A program made the position numbers and the translations under genes. Positions 1 to 8,917 of a stretch of DNA of 64,000 nucleotides are shown one piece after another. Source of the DNA: GCA-002708315 sp964460905 (GTDB lineage: Bacteria; Bacteroidota; Bacteroidia; Bacteroidales; F082); the NCBI GenBank assembly GCA_964460905.1, contig CAYWRM010000011.1, positions 1 through 64,000 on the forward strand. The letters are read 5' to 3'. The notes below the pieces were generated by a model. The model had not been told where the DNA came from. It ran no database searches and was given only the letters and a program-made list of their open reading frames with translations. The first letter of the stretch is position 1; each line of letters starts with the position of its first letter.

Positions 1-2
1 TC

Positions 3-395
3 TATTTTTTTGCTCTGGCAAATGAAAATTGGGGGCAGGCATATGGCGGAATAATAGTTAAACCACTTAGTTGGTTGTCGATTAAGCTGGGAGCAGGATT
101 AGAAGTAAATAGTAACCCTTATCGATTTAATATTACTATGTTAGTCATGAAAAACAGATTCTATTTCATTCAAATATATGAATATGGAGGATCAGGTTTT
201 TGGTATCATATTGTAGCCAACTACGAAGTATGCGATCGAAATTATTTAGGTGTAATTGCAAAAAGATATTATGGATTAGGTATTGACTACGAATACAAAC
301 TAAAAAATATTCCTTTAAAATTCGGGTTTTCTCCATTATATGATTTCGAAGATGATAATTTTAAATTTTTATTGGTAGGCAGATACAATCTTTAA
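3..395 (+). CDS. 3' end of an unrecognised gene (start outside window)
   Basis: The frame is open from the first bases of the window to the TAA at 393-395, so this is the C-terminal part (about 130 residues) of a longer protein that starts upstream. A TTG near position 75 is internal and need not be the start. The visible part is rich in aromatic residues and in short alternating polar/hydrophobic strands (for example WLSIKLGAGLEVNSN and IPLKFGFSPLYDF), which would suit a beta-rich or outer-membrane barrel-like protein. I do not recognise the family. It ends 13 bases before the next kinase gene, so the two may be co-transcribed. Confidence 0.6.
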   Translation, partial: YFFALANENWGQAYGGIIVKPLSWLSIKLGAGLEVNSNPYRFNITMLVMKNRFYFIQIYEYGGSGFWYHIVANYEVCDRNYLGVIAKRYYGLGIDYEYKLKNIPLKFGFSPLYDFEDDNFKFLLVGRYNL

Positions 396-408
396 TAATA
401 ATAGCAAA

Positions 409-2019
409 ATGATAGAATCGAAGATTACAAGGTTAATAAAACAGTCAATACCTTTGTTTATAGCAATATTGTCTTTTTCAATTTTATTAACAGGATCATT
501 TATATTCTCAAATTACAGAAAAGCAATTTGGGAAAAAGATGCAAAAACCAGGCTTTATGAGATACTAATGACAAAAAAAACAAAGTTAGAAAAAGGACTT
601 CATTCAAGGATTAACAATACAAGATGTGTTGCTGCTTATGTTTCATTAAACCCAGATATTTCAAATATAGAATTTTATAATTTAGCTGATGAACTAATAA
701 ATAATGATTCAGTAATAAGCACGTTGGCAATTGCCAGAAATTGCATCATTAATGCCATTTACCCTTTGCCAGGACACGAAGCCGCATTAGGATTAGATCT
801 ACTTAGCCATCCTGAACGTAAAGAAATTGTTGAAAAAACAATAGAAACGTATAGCACATTTATTGCCGGGCCTGTTGAACTAGTAGAAGGAGGAATGGCT
901 TTTATCAGCTACACTCCAATATTTGATAAAAACAAAACCGGAGACAATAAATTTTGGGGAGTTACTGATATTGTATTTAACCAGGATATGCTACTTGATG
1001 AGGCCGAATTGAAAGAGAGTGAACTTGGTTTTTCATTCGCAATTAAAGGTTATAATGGACAGGGAGATGATGAAACAATTTGGTGGGGAAATCCTGATGT
1101 GTTTGACAAACAGCCTATTTCAATAGTAGTTGATCTTCCTCACGGTAGTTGGATATTAGCAGCAACCCCCGAAATAGGCTGGCCGGCTTATATCGATAAA
1201 AATAAAATTATTATTACATTGCTTATTATAAGCTCTTCGATTATCAGTTTATTAATATGGCTGTTTAGCAGAATAATGGTAAAAATTATTAAATCGGAGC
1301 AAGAGCTAAAAATACTTAATTCAACAAAAGATAAAGTTTTCTCAATTATTGCGCATGATCTGAGAACTCCTTTCAATAGCATTCTGGGATTAGCTGATTT
1401 ATTAAATTCAAATTATACAGAACTCAATGAAGAAGAAAGGCAGGATTATATTAGTAATATATATATGGCATCAAAAAGCGCTTACGAATTGTTAGAAAAC
1501 CTATTATTATGGTCAACAAATCAGCAAAATAAGATTGAAATATTAAAAGAAAATATTAACCTAAAAAAAATAGTTAATGAAGCAATTGCTGTATATATGC
1601 CTGGCTTAGAGCAGAAAAACATCACTCTTGATATTAGAATCCCTGAAACAATTACTGTTAATGCCGATAAGTTTGCAATAAAAACCATAATTGGAAACTT
1701 ATTCAATAATGCCATTAAATTTACAAAATCTGAAGGGTATATTAAAATTGATGCCCATCATCAAGATAAATTTACCGAAATCAGTATTAGTGACAACGGT
1801 GTTGGAATTCCTGAAGAGGATATCCCAAAACTATTTCGTATTGAAGATAACATTACAACCATGGGTACTAAAAACGAAAAAGGGACTGGGTTAGGCTTGC
1901 TGATATGTAAAGAATTTATTGAAAATCACAAAGGAGAAATATGGGTGGAAAGTAAGCTAGGAGTTGGTAGCACTTTTTATTTTACTATACCAAACGATGC
2001 AGTTGACATTAACAACTAA
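409..2019 (+). CDS. CHASE-domain sensor histidine kinase
   Basis: Membrane histidine kinase of 536 residues. One TM helix lies at about residues 13-33 and a second at about 265-285; the roughly 230 residues between them read as a periplasmic CHASE-type ligand-binding domain (pattern FISYTPIF, then WGVTDIVFN). The cytoplasmic part has a HisKA domain with phospho-acceptor His at about residue 316 (FSIIAHDLRTPFNS), then an HATPase domain with N-box NLFNNAIKFT, G1 box DNGVGIP and G2 box GTGLGL. There is no receiver domain, so it must hand phosphate to a separate protein. It is first of three consecutive kinases; 178 non-coding bases separate it from the next. The ligand cannot be told from sequence. 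Confidence 0.9.
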   Translation: MIESKITRLIKQSIPLFIAILSFSILLTGSFIFSNYRKAIWEKDAKTRLYEILMTKKTKLEKGLHSRINNTRCVAAYVSLNPDISNIEFYNLADELINNDSVISTLAIARNCIINAIYPLPGHEAALGLDLLSHPERKEIVEKTIETYSTFIAGPVELVEGGMAFISYTPIFDKNKTGDNKFWGVTDIVFNQDMLLDEAELKESELGFSFAIKGYNGQGDDETIWWGNPDVFDKQPISIVVDLPHGSWILAATPEIGWPAYIDKNKIIITLLIISSSIISLLIWLFSRIMVKIIKSEQELKILNSTKDKVFSIIAHDLRTPFNSILGLADLLNSNYTELNEEERQDYISNIYMASKSAYELLENLLLWSTNQQNKIEILKENINLKKIVNEAIAVYMPGLEQKNITLDIRIPETITVNADKFAIKTIIGNLFNNAIKFTKSEGYIKIDAHHQDKFTEISISDNGVGIPEEDIPKLFRIEDNITTMGTKNEKGTGLGLLICKEFIENHKGEIWVESKLGVGSTFYFTIPNDAVDINN

Positions 2020-2197
2020 CATAAAATGTTTAGATTTGAAAAAACTAAGTAAAATACTATAATCCTAAAAAAAAATAAGTCATTTATAAGATGATTGAAT
2101 AAGATAGAGTGAAGGGTAACAAAATATTAATAAATTGACCGAAAAACCAGTTCTTGCCTGAAACTTGATATAATAAACACAAAACCAAACTAATACA

Positions 2198-5100
2198 ATG
2201 ACGCAGATACACATTTCAAATTTTAATAAATTATTAAACTTCACATTATTGCTAGTTGCAATTTGGACTTTAATAATAGTTGGTTTATTATTTCGTGATC
2301 TTAGTTTACTAAATCATGCAACAGAAAATCTTGCAAAGAGAGAAGCTCTTGCACATTTTCAAAAAGATGAAGCATTTCGATTTTGGTCGGCTACTCATGG
2401 TGGGTTTTATGTTGTTACTAATGAACGTACTCCTCCTAATCCATATTTAGAGCATGTTCCGGAGCGTGATATAGAAACACCATCGGGTGTGAAGCTAACA
2501 TTAATGAATCCTGCGTATGCATTACGGCAGATGTTCGAGGAATATAAGGAAACCTATGGTGTATCTGGTCATATTACTTCATTACTTCCTTTACGCCCCG
2601 AAAATACACCCGATGATTGGGAACGCTCAGCACTTGAATCGTTTGAAAATGGTGAAACTGAATTAAGCGAGTTGACAAACCTTAATGGAGAGCCACATCT
2701 GCGTTTTATGAAACCTCTAATTACTCAAGAAGGGTGCCTTAAGTGTCATGAGCATCAGGGCTATAAAGTTGGAGATGTTAGGGGCGGCGTAAGCGTTTCA
2801 GTACCTTTAAGTGCTTATTATGCAGAGGAAGATAGTACAACCGTAACTCACATTATTTCGTTTGCAGCTTTATGGTTATTAGGCCTGATAGGGCTGATTA
2901 TTAGTTACAGGATTAATAAAAAAAGTAGAAAAGAAAAAGAAAATGCAGACAGATTACTTCAAGAATCGCATAATAAATTAGAGACCAGAATAATTGAACG
3001 TACTAATGAATTAAAAATTGAGATTGAAAAACAACGAATAGTTGAGAAAAAACTAATAGAAAGCCAGGAGTTATATAAAGGGATAATTAATAGTACAGCC
3101 AGTGCTATTGCAGTATATAAGCCAACTGATAATGGTAAGGATTTTATTTTCCTAGATTTTAACCCAATGGCTGAAAAAGTGGATAAAGTTACAAGGGAGA
3201 ATGTAATTGGCAAAAAAGTTTCTGAAGTATTTCCCGGAGTAGAACAATTTGGATTGCTAAATGTGTTTCAGGATGTAGCAAGTTCAGGTATTTCCCAACA
3301 TTTTCCTGTTTCGTTTTATAATGATAACAGGACAAAAGGGTACAGAGATAATTATGTATTCAAACTGTCATCAGGTGAAATTATTGCAATTTATCAGGAT
3401 GTTACAGAAAGAGAGTCGGCGAAAAAAGAAATCACAAAGCTTTCAAAAGCAATTGAACAAAGCCCCTCTGTTATTACAATTACAAATTTAAAGGGAGATA
3501 TAGAATATGTAAATCCAAAATTCACCGAACTAACAGGATACACTTTGGACGAGGCAAAAGGTAGTAACCCAAGAATTTTAAAATCAGGCAAACAACCACC
3601 TGAAGTTTATAAAGAATTATGGGATGTGATTACTTCAGGAGAAACATGGCGTGGAGAACTTCACAATAAGAAAAAAAATAACGAATTATTCTGGGAAGCA
3701 GCTTTGATTTCACCAATTTTTGATAAAAAAGGTAAAATAACAAATTATTTGAAAGTTGCCGAAGATATTACAGAACAAAAGCGTAACGATAAAATCCGGC
3801 TGGTGTTATTTAACATTGCAAAAGCTGTTACTACAACAGATACTTTAGCAGAACTAATTAGTCAAATTCAAGATATACTTGGAACAATTATCGATACTAC
3901 GAACTTTTATGTTGCCCTGTACGACGAGACGAATGATACACTTTCTTTACCTTACTACTCTGATGAAAAAGATAGTTTTACATCCATACCAGCTGCTAAT
4001 ACATTAACCAAATATGTTATAGATACAAAAAAACCACTATTAGCTGACCTAAAGTTAAAAGAAAAACTTGTTAAAGAAGGAAAATTAAAACTTAAAGGAA
4101 GTTTATCAAAAGTATGGCTCGGTGTGCCATTTAGAGTAGAAGGCGAAATAATTGGTGTTTTTGCAGTTCAAAGTTACAAGGATAAAAAAGCATTTAATAT
4201 GTCCGACATGAAAATGCTTGAATTCGTTTCAGATCAAATAGGTCTTTCAATAGATCGAAAAAGAGCAGAGCAGAACTTATCATCAGCTTTACAAAAAGCT
4301 AATGAATCCGATCGTTTGAAAACAGCATTTTTACAAAACATAAGTCATGAAATTCGTACTCCGATGAATGGTATTTTCGGTTTCTCAAGTTTACTTAAAG
4401 ATACTAACCTTAGCTCCAAAGAGCAACAATCGTATATTGATGTTATTATGATAAGTGGTAAGCGAATGCTTGATACTCTTAACGATCTTATGGATATTTC
4501 TAAGCTGGAAACAGATCAGGTAAAGTTAAAATATTCAAATACTAATGTTAACAATGAGCTTAGAAACATTTATACATTCTTTAAACCCGAAGTTGATAGG
4601 AAAGGAATTATATTTAGTTTAACCACACCCCTAAAGGATTATGACGTAAATATTAGCACTGATAAAGAAAAACTATATGCAATATTATCTAATCTCGTAA
4701 AAAACGCCATAAAATATACTCATACCGGCAATATTGATTTCGGTTATAAGAAAATTGATAAATTCCTTGAATTTTATATAGTTGATACCGGTATTGGAAT
4801 ACCAAAAGACAGACAAAAAGCAATTTTTGACCGATTTATACAAGCCGACATAGAAGATGTTAAGGTATATGAAGGCGCAGGACTTGGATTATCAATTTCT
4901 CAGGGTTACATTAAAATGCTTAAAGGTGAAATATGGGTTGAATCAGCTGAAGGAGCAGGCTCACAGTTTTATTTTACAATACCATACCACCCTGATAAAA
5001 AGGAAAAAGTAAAACAAACAAACAAACAAAATAATATAAAATTACCAAACCCTAAATTAAACTTACAGGTATTAATAGTTGAAGACGAAGAGGTTGCTGA

Positions 5101-5422
5101 TAATTACCTTAGCATAATACTTGATGATGTAACATCCTCAATTTTACACGCTAAAAATGGCTTAGAAGCCGTTGAAATTTATCGTAACAATCCAACAACT
5201 GATTTAATACTAATGGACATAAAAATGCCTGTTATGAGTGGCTATGAGGCAACCCGAAAAATAAGAGAGTTTGATAAAGAAGTAGTAATTATTGCCCAAA
5301 CAGCATTTGCTCTTGTAGGTGACAGAGAAAAAGCACTGGATGCAGGGTGTAATGATTATATTTCAAAACCAATTAATAAAGATAAATTAGTGGAAATAAT
5401 TAGAAAATTGATTGACGAATAA
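2198..5422 (+). CDS. Hybrid histidine kinase with haem-type CxxCH sensor domain (DUF3365/Tll0287-like), PAS, PAS, GAF
   Basis: 1074 residues. A TM helix at about 14-33 and another at about 218-238 bracket a periplasmic domain that looks like DUF3365/Tll0287, including C180-x-x-C183-H184 (GCLKCHEHQG), a covalent c-type haem motif. A coiled coil follows (about 245-285), then PAS (about 285-405), PAS (about 410-530), GAF (about 540-685), HisKA with His at about 717 (FLQNISHEIRTPMNG), HATPase (G-box GAGLGLS) and a C-terminal receiver with phospho-acceptor Asp at about 1007 (LILMDIKMP). By family knowledge the haem could sense redox state or a gas; that is inference. No DNA-binding output domain is present. 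The ATG at 2198 gives a sensible N-terminal TM helix. Confidence 0.9.
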   Translation: MTQIHISNFNKLLNFTLLLVAIWTLIIVGLLFRDLSLLNHATENLAKREALAHFQKDEAFRFWSATHGGFYVVTNERTPPNPYLEHVPERDIETPSGVKLTLMNPAYALRQMFEEYKETYGVSGHITSLLPLRPENTPDDWERSALESFENGETELSELTNLNGEPHLRFMKPLITQEGCLKCHEHQGYKVGDVRGGVSVSVPLSAYYAEEDSTTVTHIISFAALWLLGLIGLIISYRINKKSRKEKENADRLLQESHNKLETRIIERTNELKIEIEKQRIVEKKLIESQELYKGIINSTASAIAVYKPTDNGKDFIFLDFNPMAEKVDKVTRENVIGKKVSEVFPGVEQFGLLNVFQDVASSGISQHFPVSFYNDNRTKGYRDNYVFKLSSGEIIAIYQDVTERESAKKEITKLSKAIEQSPSVITITNLKGDIEYVNPKFTELTGYTLDEAKGSNPRILKSGKQPPEVYKELWDVITSGETWRGELHNKKKNNELFWEAALISPIFDKKGKITNYLKVAEDITEQKRNDKIRLVLFNIAKAVTTTDTLAELISQIQDILGTIIDTTNFYVALYDETNDTLSLPYYSDEKDSFTSIPAANTLTKYVIDTKKPLLADLKLKEKLVKEGKLKLKGSLSKVWLGVPFRVEGEIIGVFAVQSYKDKKAFNMSDMKMLEFVSDQIGLSIDRKRAEQNLSSALQKANESDRLKTAFLQNISHEIRTPMNGIFGFSSLLKDTNLSSKEQQSYIDVIMISGKRMLDTLNDLMDISKLETDQVKLKYSNTNVNNELRNIYTFFKPEVDRKGIIFSLTTPLKDYDVNISTDKEKLYAILSNLVKNAIKYTHTGNIDFGYKKIDKFLEFYIVDTGIGIPKDRQKAIFDRFIQADIEDVKVYEGAGLGLSISQGYIKMLKGEIWVESAEGAGSQFYFTIPYHPDKKEKVKQTNKQNNIKLPNPKLNLQVLIVEDEEVADNYLSIILDDVTSSILHAKNGLEAVEIYRNNPTTDLILMDIKMPVMSGYEATRKIREFDKEVVIIAQTAFALVGDREKALDAGCNDYISKPINKDKLVEIIRKLIDE

Positions 5423-5449
5423 TAAGTTCCGGATTTTGGGTTTGAAACC

Positions 5450-5511
5450 TGACACTTAAAACTTTGAACTTAAAACTTGAAACTTTGAACTCTAAACTTA
5501 AAACACTTAAA
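5450..5511. repeat. Degenerate A-rich direct repeats before kinase gene
   Basis: The spacer between the two hybrid kinase genes consists of five or six imperfect copies of a motif like ACTTAAAACTTTGAA. A related A-rich string (AACTAAAACTC and so on) appears near 11839-11875. The open frame runs through it from a TTG at 5464, but the translation there (LKLETLNSKLKTL) simply mirrors the repeat, so the repeat is probably non-coding leader. Confidence 0.55.
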
Positions 5512-8043
5512 ATGAAAGATCGTACTAAAGATCAGCTACTAAAAGAGATCAAAATTTTACAGAAGGAAAATGCAAAATTATTAAAGGATAAAGAATATTC
5601 TCAGTTAATTGCTGAAAATATACACAACAGTATTGCCATTACAACTTTCGACCTGAAAGCTAAATTTTTATATGTAAATCCATCTGTAAAGCAAGTTTTT
5701 GGCTATGACCCCAAAGATATGGTTGGAAAATCGTTTTTTGATTTTATTCGTCCCAATGAAAAAAAAACCTTATTACCAATTTTAAAGAAATACTTAAGCA
5801 ATATTATAAAGAAAGTTTTCAGAATTGATGATCCTAATCTTTTTGAAAATATAGAATTTCATTTTAAAGCAAAAGACGGAAGTTGGCATCATTTGCAGAG
5901 TACAATAAATATTATTGGAAAAAATTTACTTGCTGTAACAAGAGACATAACAGCAAGTATTCAAAAGATTGAAATACTTACCCAAAGTGAACTTTATCTT
6001 ACTGCCATAAACAAAGCTACAACTTTGTTACTACATAATAGTGATATTCCATATCAGGAATTTGTTGATATTATTGGAAAAGCATCAAAGGCAAGCCGTA
6101 CTTATATTTTTATTAACGGCAAGAGTATCAAAGGTGAATTACTAACAAGTCAAATTGCTGAATACTGTGTTTCCGGTATTAATCCTGAAATTGATAATCA
6201 GGAATTGCAAAACCTTCCTTTTAGCAAATGGGTACCTCGCTGGGAGAAAACACTTTCTGAAGGTAATATTATTGCTGGTAATGTTGCTGAGTTCCCATCT
6301 AATGAAAGAGAAATACTAGAACCTCAAGGTATTAAATCCATTTTAATAATACCAATTATTATCGATGATAAATTTTGGGGGTTCATTGGTTTTGATAATT
6401 GTGAGGATGTAAGGAAATGGTCTGAAACAGAACAATCTTTTTTAGAAACAGCAGCAAAAAATCTAAAGCAGGAAATAATAAGGTGCCAAAATCACATACA
6501 ACTTGAAGCTGAAAATATCAGGTTTCAAACAACATTAGATTCTATTGATGCTACTATATATGTATCTGATATACAAACTTATGAGCTTTTATTCTTAAAC
6601 AAGTTAGGGAAAGAGCTTACTGGTGAAAATGTTGGTAAGAAATGTTATTTAACTCTACAGAAAGGGCAAACTAAACCCTGTAGTTTTTGTACCAACCACT
6701 TACTGCTCGATGAAAATGGCAAACCTAAAGAATCATATGTGTGGGAATTTAAAAATACAATTACTAATAGATGGTATGAATGTCATGATACAGCAATAAG
6801 CTGGACAGATGGAAGACTAGTAAGATTAGAAATAGCAACAGATATTACAGACAAAAAAGAAATAGAATTAACGCTAAAAAAACAAACAAGTGAGCTCATT
6901 GAACACAACATCGAATTAGATGATTTTTCACATACTGTTGCTCATGATTTAAAGAATCCCCTTTCTCAGATTACTGGATTTGCTAAACTAATACAAGATG
7001 ATTTTGACAACCTAAAAAAGGATACAATTCATGAATACATAAATAAAATTGTAGTCAGTTCTAATAGAACAGATCGAATAATAAACAGCTTACTTCTGCT
7101 TTCAAATGTGAGAAAATCAGAGGTTCAGAAAGAAGAATTAAACATGGCTACAATTGTTAGTGAATCATTAGATCGGTTATCACAAACAATTGAAAAGTTT
7201 AATTCTAAGATAATATTACCATCAGTTTGGCCTACAACACTTGGTAATCATATCTGGATTGAAGAGGTTTGGGTAAATTATATCATAAATGCCATTAAAT
7301 ATGGAGGCGAGCCCCCTATAGTAGAAATTGGCTATGACATTGAAACCAAAGAAAAGGGGAAAGGTGAAATCGTACGTTTCTGGGTTCGTGATAACGGTAA
7401 CGGTATTTCTGAGGACGATCAGCGATTATTATTTAAGAAATTCGAACGCCTTGATCAAGCAGAAACACAAGGATATGGGTTAGGTCTCTCAATTGTTCAG
7501 CGAATTATTGAGAAACTAAACGGAGAAGTTGGTTTGGAAAGCACAATAGGAAACGGCAGTATTTTTTATTTCACACTACCATTAAGTAAAAATAACAAAA
7601 AGGACAAAACTTTAACTCATGATTCAGTCAAGTTGAAATCGAATGTAGATATCCAGGAGAATAATAAAATTACTGATGATAAACTACTTAAAATATTAAT
7701 TGTAGAAGATGAAGACACATCGCATAATCTGTTTACAATAGTAATTAAACCCATAAGCAGGGAAACCCTACATGCTATAAGTGGCAAAGAAGCTATTAAA
7801 ATATGTAAACAAAACCCCGATATTGATTTGATAATAATGGATATTCAAATTCCAATTATAGATGGCTATGAAGCAACAAGAGAAATACGCAAATTTAACA
7901 GCACTGTAAAAATTATTGCACAAACTGCCTATCCTAACTCCAGCTATTCTGCAGATGCGCTTGAGGCAGGCTGTAACATAGCTATTACAAAACCAATAAA
8001 TATTGAAGAACTAATGGGTATAATAAAGGAATTATTAGATTAG
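5512..8043 (+). CDS. Soluble hybrid histidine kinase with PAS, GAF, Cys-rich PAS and receiver
   Basis: 843 residues from the ATG at 5512, chosen because upstream in-frame sequence is only the A-rich repeat. There is no TM helix, so it is cytosolic. Order: short coiled coil (about 5-30), PAS (about 30-145), GAF-like (about 170-330), a second PAS (about 345-455) with cysteines C378, C390 and C393 (motif KPCSFCTN) plus a later Cys-His, HisKA with His about 478 (FSHTVAHDLKNPLSQ), HATPase (DNGNGIS, GYGLGLS), and receiver with Asp about 777 (LIIMDIQIP). The Cys-PAS resembles PAS domains with a CxxC cluster that may bind metal or respond to redox; that role is inferred. The receiver is closely similar to that of the preceding kinase, which suggests duplication or a shared phosphotransfer partner. 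Confidence 0.88.
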   Translation: MKDRTKDQLLKEIKILQKENAKLLKDKEYSQLIAENIHNSIAITTFDLKAKFLYVNPSVKQVFGYDPKDMVGKSFFDFIRPNEKKTLLPILKKYLSNIIKKVFRIDDPNLFENIEFHFKAKDGSWHHLQSTINIIGKNLLAVTRDITASIQKIEILTQSELYLTAINKATTLLLHNSDIPYQEFVDIIGKASKASRTYIFINGKSIKGELLTSQIAEYCVSGINPEIDNQELQNLPFSKWVPRWEKTLSEGNIIAGNVAEFPSNEREILEPQGIKSILIIPIIIDDKFWGFIGFDNCEDVRKWSETEQSFLETAAKNLKQEIIRCQNHIQLEAENIRFQTTLDSIDATIYVSDIQTYELLFLNKLGKELTGENVGKKCYLTLQKGQTKPCSFCTNHLLLDENGKPKESYVWEFKNTITNRWYECHDTAISWTDGRLVRLEIATDITDKKEIELTLKKQTSELIEHNIELDDFSHTVAHDLKNPLSQITGFAKLIQDDFDNLKKDTIHEYINKIVVSSNRTDRIINSLLLLSNVRKSEVQKEELNMATIVSESLDRLSQTIEKFNSKIILPSVWPTTLGNHIWIEEVWVNYIINAIKYGGEPPIVEIGYDIETKEKGKGEIVRFWVRDNGNGISEDDQRLLFKKFERLDQAETQGYGLGLSIVQRIIEKLNGEVGLESTIGNGSIFYFTLPLSKNNKKDKTLTHDSVKLKSNVDIQENNKITDDKLLKILIVEDEDTSHNLFTIVIKPISRETLHAISGKEAIKICKQNPDIDLIIMDIQIPIIDGYEATREIRKFNSTVKIIAQTAYPNSSYSADALEAGCNIAITKPINIEELMGIIKELLD

Positions 8044-8065
8044 CGGCAAAATTTAGATTTAATAA

Positions 8066-8073
8066 TAATTTTG
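8066..8073 (+). promoter_or_regulatory. Bacteroidota -7 promoter element for nth
   Basis: TAATTTTG matches the TAnnTTTG -7 element of the Bacteroidota primary sigma factor. It lies 17 bases before the nth ATG. No convincing -33 TTTG was found. Confidence 0.5.
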
Positions 8074-8089
8074 ATCAGTCTGAACAACT

Positions 8090-8764
8090 ATGACCAAAAA
8101 AGAAAGATACAACTTTGTAATAGAATATTTTAAAAAAAACATGCCTGTTGCCGAAACAGAGCTTGATTACAGAACTCCTTATGAATTATTGGTGGCGGTT
8201 ATACTATCTGCTCAATGTACCGATAAACGAGTGAATATTATAACTCCGGAGTTTTTTAGTTCATATCCAACCGAAAATGAATTGGCAGTAGCTGAGATTG
8301 GAGATATTTTTGAATTTATAAAAAGTTGCTCATTTCCAAATAACAAAGCAAAGCATCTCTCAGGAATGGCTAACATGCTAAAAAATGAATTTAAAGGGGT
8401 TGTTCCATCTGATATTGATAAGCTCCAAAAGATGCCAGGAGTCGGTCGTAAAACTGCCAATGTAATTGCTTCTGTTGTGTTTGGTCAACCTGCAATGGCA
8501 GTTGATACGCATGTTTTTAGAGTGAGTGCACGAATAGGATTAACCACAAATTCTAAAACTCCACTTGAAACTGAGAAACAACTCGTTAAGCATATTCCTA
8601 AAGAAATAATTCCGCTTGCTCATCATTGGCTTATTTTACATGGCAGATATGTTTGCAAGGCAAGAAAGCCACTTTGTGAAGAATGCGGATTGACTTCATT
8701 TTGTAAATACTTTCAAAAGCAAGCTGTCATTCCGATTGAATCCGACCAGATGGAGGATGAATAG
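8090..8764 (+). CDS. nth: Endonuclease III (DNA glycosylase/AP lyase)
   Basis: 224 residues. Removes oxidised pyrimidines and cleaves AP sites in base excision repair. The helix-hairpin-helix reads LQKMPGVGRKTAN, with catalytic Lys121, and catalytic Asp139 sits in AVDTHVFR. The 4Fe-4S cluster loop is C189-x6-C196-x2-C199-x5-C205, intact. Length is slightly longer than the usual about 211 residues: residues 212-224 are encoded inside the left arm of a palindromic repeat (8724-8852), so the tail looks acquired and lies beyond the functional core. It has its own -7 element and is convergent with recR. Confidence 0.95.
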   Translation: MTKKERYNFVIEYFKKNMPVAETELDYRTPYELLVAVILSAQCTDKRVNIITPEFFSSYPTENELAVAEIGDIFEFIKSCSFPNNKAKHLSGMANMLKNEFKGVVPSDIDKLQKMPGVGRKTANVIASVVFGQPAMAVDTHVFRVSARIGLTTNSKTPLETEKQLVKHIPKEIIPLAHHWLILHGRYVCKARKPLCEECGLTSFCKYFQKQAVIPIESDQMEDE

Positions 8765-8852
8765 AGGAATCTCCTTTGAGAAAGCAATTAGCTGGAGAGA
8801 TTCCTCTGCTCACATTCTCCGTTTCGCTCTGAATGTTCGGTCGGAATGACAG
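8724..8852. repeat. Palindromic interspersed repeat overlapping the nth 3' end
   Basis: A 129-bp imperfect inverted repeat. The outer 12 bases are exact: CTGTCATTCCGA at 8724-8735 against TCGGAATGACAG at 8841-8852. The inner 11 bases are exact: AGAGGAATCTC at 8763-8773 against GAGATTCCTCT at 8797-8807. The loop is about 23 bases. The arms in between pair partly (GGAG-ATG). It looks like a mobile or REP-like palindrome; the left arm forms the last 13 codons and stop of nth. As RNA it would fold into a long hairpin and could act as a 3' stabiliser or terminator. Confidence 0.8.
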
Positions 8853-8917
8853 TGTGGTTCTGTGTTATGGTAAACCGATCCGCTAAGTCCAATGCGATTT
8901 AGCTGATCTTTAGCTCT

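Noticed and set aside
5464..5511. Upstream TTG start for the third kinase
   Set aside because: The 16 extra residues are coded by the A-rich repeat and the ATG at 5512 is a better start.
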